Part shown: in pieces, positions 4,347-6,014 of the stretch
Numbering within the stretch: the first letter of the stretch is position 1
Layout: every line of letters starts with the position of its first letter
DNA from: Oscillospiraceae bacterium
GTDB taxonomy: Bacteria > Bacillota > Clostridia > Oscillospirales > Oscillospiraceae
NCBI GenBank assembly: GCA_020025675.1
Contig: JAHHRS010000079.1
Span: 1-6,014 of the forward strand
Length of the DNA stretch: 6,014 nucleotides
Direction: 5' to 3'
The notes under the pieces: model-generated
What the model was told of the DNA's origin: nothing
What the model saw: the letters and a program-made list of their open reading frames with translations, nothing else
Databases searched by the model: none
Translations under genes and position numbers: made by a program

Positions 4347-5396
4347 ATGAAAAAAATCGCATTTTTCACGAGAGACTTCGGCGTGGGCGGTATTCAGCGT
4401 GCTCTTGTAAGTATTCTGGATAATCTTGATTACAACAGATATAAGGTTGATGTGTATTACTGCAATAAGAACATGTTCTATCAGCTCCCGCAGCACCAAA
4501 ACCTTAAATTCATATATTTTAAGCCTTTTCCTTATTTTACAAGGTTTGTGCCTTTCGGAATTTTGAAGGCTGTGGGTCGTTTTCCGTACAGCAATGAGGA
4601 ATACGATGTGGCGGTGGAATTTAACAGTTACAGCAGTGAGTGCGCTGTGGCTGCACTTTCGGTAAAAGCAAAAAAACGTGTGATGTGGATACACAATGAC
4701 GTTAAGATAAAATACAGTGAAGAGCCTAAATACAGAATTCTTTGGAATTTTTTTAAAGGAAAATTCAAGTATTTTGACGAATTCTGTGCTGTTTCCCCGG
4801 GAATAATTCCAAGTTTCAGGGAAATGACCGGCCTTAATGATGTGAAAATTTCCTCCATACAGAATTTCGTTGACACAGGGCTTATTTTTACACAGGCTGA
4901 GGAAGAAACTGATTTTACCACTAACGACAGCGTGTACAATCTCTGCTCTGTAGGCCGTCTTTGCAGACAAAAAGGCTATGATATTTTACTTGATGATATG
5001 GCAGAGGTTATAAAAAATCGGCAGGATATTCATCTTTATATTATAGGTGACGGGCCGGACAGAAATGAACTTGAACAGCAGAGAGACAGACTTGGACTAA
5101 GCTCATTTGTAAGCTTTTTAGGAAACAAGAAAAATCCTTTCCCATATGTAAAGCAAATGGACGGCTTTGCTCTTACAAGCCGATATGAGGGGCAGGGAAT
5201 AGTACTGTGGGAGGCGAAGTCTCTGGGATTGGAACTTTTCATGGGAAAAAATCTGGAAAAGTATAATCCCGGTCTTGAAGGCACGGAGAATATTGCAGAA
5301 GCGCTTTCCAAAGCTCAGAAGAAGGAAAAAACTTTTGATGATTTGAGCGAATACAACAATAATATAAAGGAACAGCTTCAGAAGCTTCTGGGCTGA
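4347..5396 (+). CDS. GT4-type (GT-B fold) glycosyltransferase
   Basis: A 349-residue protein with no membrane segment, expected to act on the cytoplasmic face of the membrane, moving a sugar from a nucleotide donor to a growing glycan. The N-terminal domain opens with the glycine-rich loop GVGGIQRAL (12-20). The C-terminal donor-binding domain has VGRLCRQKGYD (202-212), IIGDGP (232-237) and the EX7E motif EGQGIVLWE (Glu281 and Glu289), all in the order expected for family GT4. After the EX7E motif the usual proline-valine turn is replaced by LGLELFMGKNLEKYNPGLEG, so the nucleotide-binding end differs from typical members. The start ATG follows AGGAG (4334-4338) by 8 bases. A membrane protein resembling an O-antigen ligase follows 7 bases later, pointing to assembly of an exported or surface polysaccharide. 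Donor and acceptor sugars cannot be told from sequence. Confidence 0.92.
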   Translation: MKKIAFFTRDFGVGGIQRALVSILDNLDYNRYKVDVYYCNKNMFYQLPQHQNLKFIYFKPFPYFTRFVPFGILKAVGRFPYSNEEYDVAVEFNSYSSECAVAALSVKAKKRVMWIHNDVKIKYSEEPKYRILWNFFKGKFKYFDEFCAVSPGIIPSFREMTGLNDVKISSIQNFVDTGLIFTQAEEETDFTTNDSVYNLCSVGRLCRQKGYDILLDDMAEVIKNRQDIHLYIIGDGPDRNELEQQRDRLGLSSFVSFLGNKKNPFPYVKQMDGFALTSRYEGQGIVLWEAKSLGLELFMGKNLEKYNPGLEGTENIAEALSKAQKKEKTFDDLSEYNNNIKEQLQKLLG

Positions 5397-5403
5397 TAAT
5401 ATT

Positions 5404-6014
5404 ATGGAAAAAATAAAAATTTTCTTAAAGAATAACTGGCTTGTACTGCTTATAGCTGCTCAGCCTGTTCTGGACGCTTTGGCCTTCTGGACACAGGATT
5501 CTGTGGCTACGGCGGCGGGCTATTTGCGTCTTTTAATAATGCTTATATTACCGCTGTATCTGCTTTTCAGCCTGAAAAAGAAAAAAGCTTTTATTGCGTC
5601 TATGTCTGTAATTGCAGGCTTTGGAATTCTGCACATGTTAAACGGGTTCAGGCTTGGATATATAAATATGTTTTACGATTTGGCATATTATGCCAGAGTT
5701 ATTCAGACACCTGTATTTGCAGTGTGCTTTATATATCTTATACGTGATGAAAAAAGCAAGAAACAGGCAATTAAAGGTATTGAATATGCAGCAATTATCC
5801 TTCTGGTTACTATTGTTATTGCCCTTGCAACCGGAACATGGAACTCAACCTACGGTGCAGGTGTTGGACTGAGCGGCTGGGTGACAGATGACAACCGCTG
5901 CGCTAACAGTATTATAATGGTTAGTTTTGCGGTTTTTGCTGTTGGACTTTCGGCTGTTACAGAAAATAAATTTGTACAGGCTGCTATTCCCTCAGCTGTT
6001 ACAGCCTTACTTAT
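5404..6014 (+). CDS. Polytopic membrane protein resembling O-antigen ligase/polymerase (3' end outside window)
   Basis: An open frame of 203 complete codons that runs off the right edge. It begins 7 bases after the glycosyltransferase stop. The sequence is highly hydrophobic, with likely membrane segments near residues 10-28, 38-56, 62-75, 90-112, 122-140 and 160-180. They are separated by short loops such as KKKK and RDEKSKKQ, a positive-inside pattern. The N-terminus (NNWLVLLIAAQPVLDALAFW) and the loop with GVGLSGWVTDDNRCANS recall Firmicute proteins annotated as O-antigen ligase or polysaccharide polymerase, which join lipid-linked glycan units outside the membrane. The signature large outer loop lies beyond the window, so the class is inferred. 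There is no strong Shine-Dalgarno before the ATG and no other in-frame start nearby, so translation probably depends on coupling to the gene before it. Confidence 0.8.
   Translation, partial: MEKIKIFLKNNWLVLLIAAQPVLDALAFWTQDSVATAAGYLRLLIMLILPLYLLFSLKKKKAFIASMSVIAGFGILHMLNGFRLGYINMFYDLAYYARVIQTPVFAVCFIYLIRDEKSKKQAIKGIEYAAIILLVTIVIALATGTWNSTYGAGVGLSGWVTDDNRCANSIIMVSFAVFAVGLSAVTENKFVQAAIPSAVTALL

Noticed and set aside
4332..4970. A 212-codon open frame on the minus strand
   Set aside because: It lies entirely opposite the well-supported glycosyltransferase gene and its leader, has a composition typical of an antisense frame, and shows no recognisable domain.

Overview
The window looks like a chromosomal stretch of a moderate-GC Firmicute, most likely a clostridial or Ruminococcaceae-type organism. 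The grounds are a SpoIVFB-like M50 protease followed by the TIGR03960/TIGR03936 radical SAM pair (a typical clostridial neighbourhood), strong purine-rich Shine-Dalgarno sites on most genes, near-consensus SigA promoters, and a ribosomal protein leader upstream of rplS. This placement is inference from gene content; no taxonomic search was possible.

Layout. (1) Positions 1-168, minus strand: a tRNA-Pro(CGG) with a consensus promoter upstream and a long hairpin one base after its encoded CCA. (2) Positions 232-3707, plus strand: four closely spaced genes. They are a small membrane-anchored protein in the SpoIVFA position, an M50 intramembrane protease, a large B12-binding-type radical SAM protein, and its partner DUF2344 protein, which overlaps it by 8 bases. 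(3) Positions 3714-4242: rplS (ribosomal protein L19) as a complete single-gene unit with promoter, structured leader, gene and intrinsic terminator. (4) Positions 4264-6014: a new unit with its own promoter, encoding a GT4 glycosyltransferase and the start of a polytopic membrane protein resembling O-antigen ligase/polymerase. This is probably the beginning of a surface or exported polysaccharide cluster that continues beyond the window.

How the genes relate. The first two resemble the SpoIVFA-SpoIVFB pair, in which a membrane partner controls an intramembrane metalloprotease; here both proteins look reduced (no LytM/M23 domain, no CBS domain). The two radical SAM-linked genes are normally found together and are probably translationally coupled, but their biochemical role is not established. 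The usual clostridial flanks of this block, as I recall them (min/rod/M23 genes upstream; RNase G and rplU-rpmA downstream), are absent, so the block appears rearranged. I see no clear new defence or mobile system. The most unusual points are the reduced SpoIVFA-like protein, inverted repeats centred on two promoters, the mutually exclusive structures in the rplS leader, and a second cysteine cluster at the end of the radical SAM protein.
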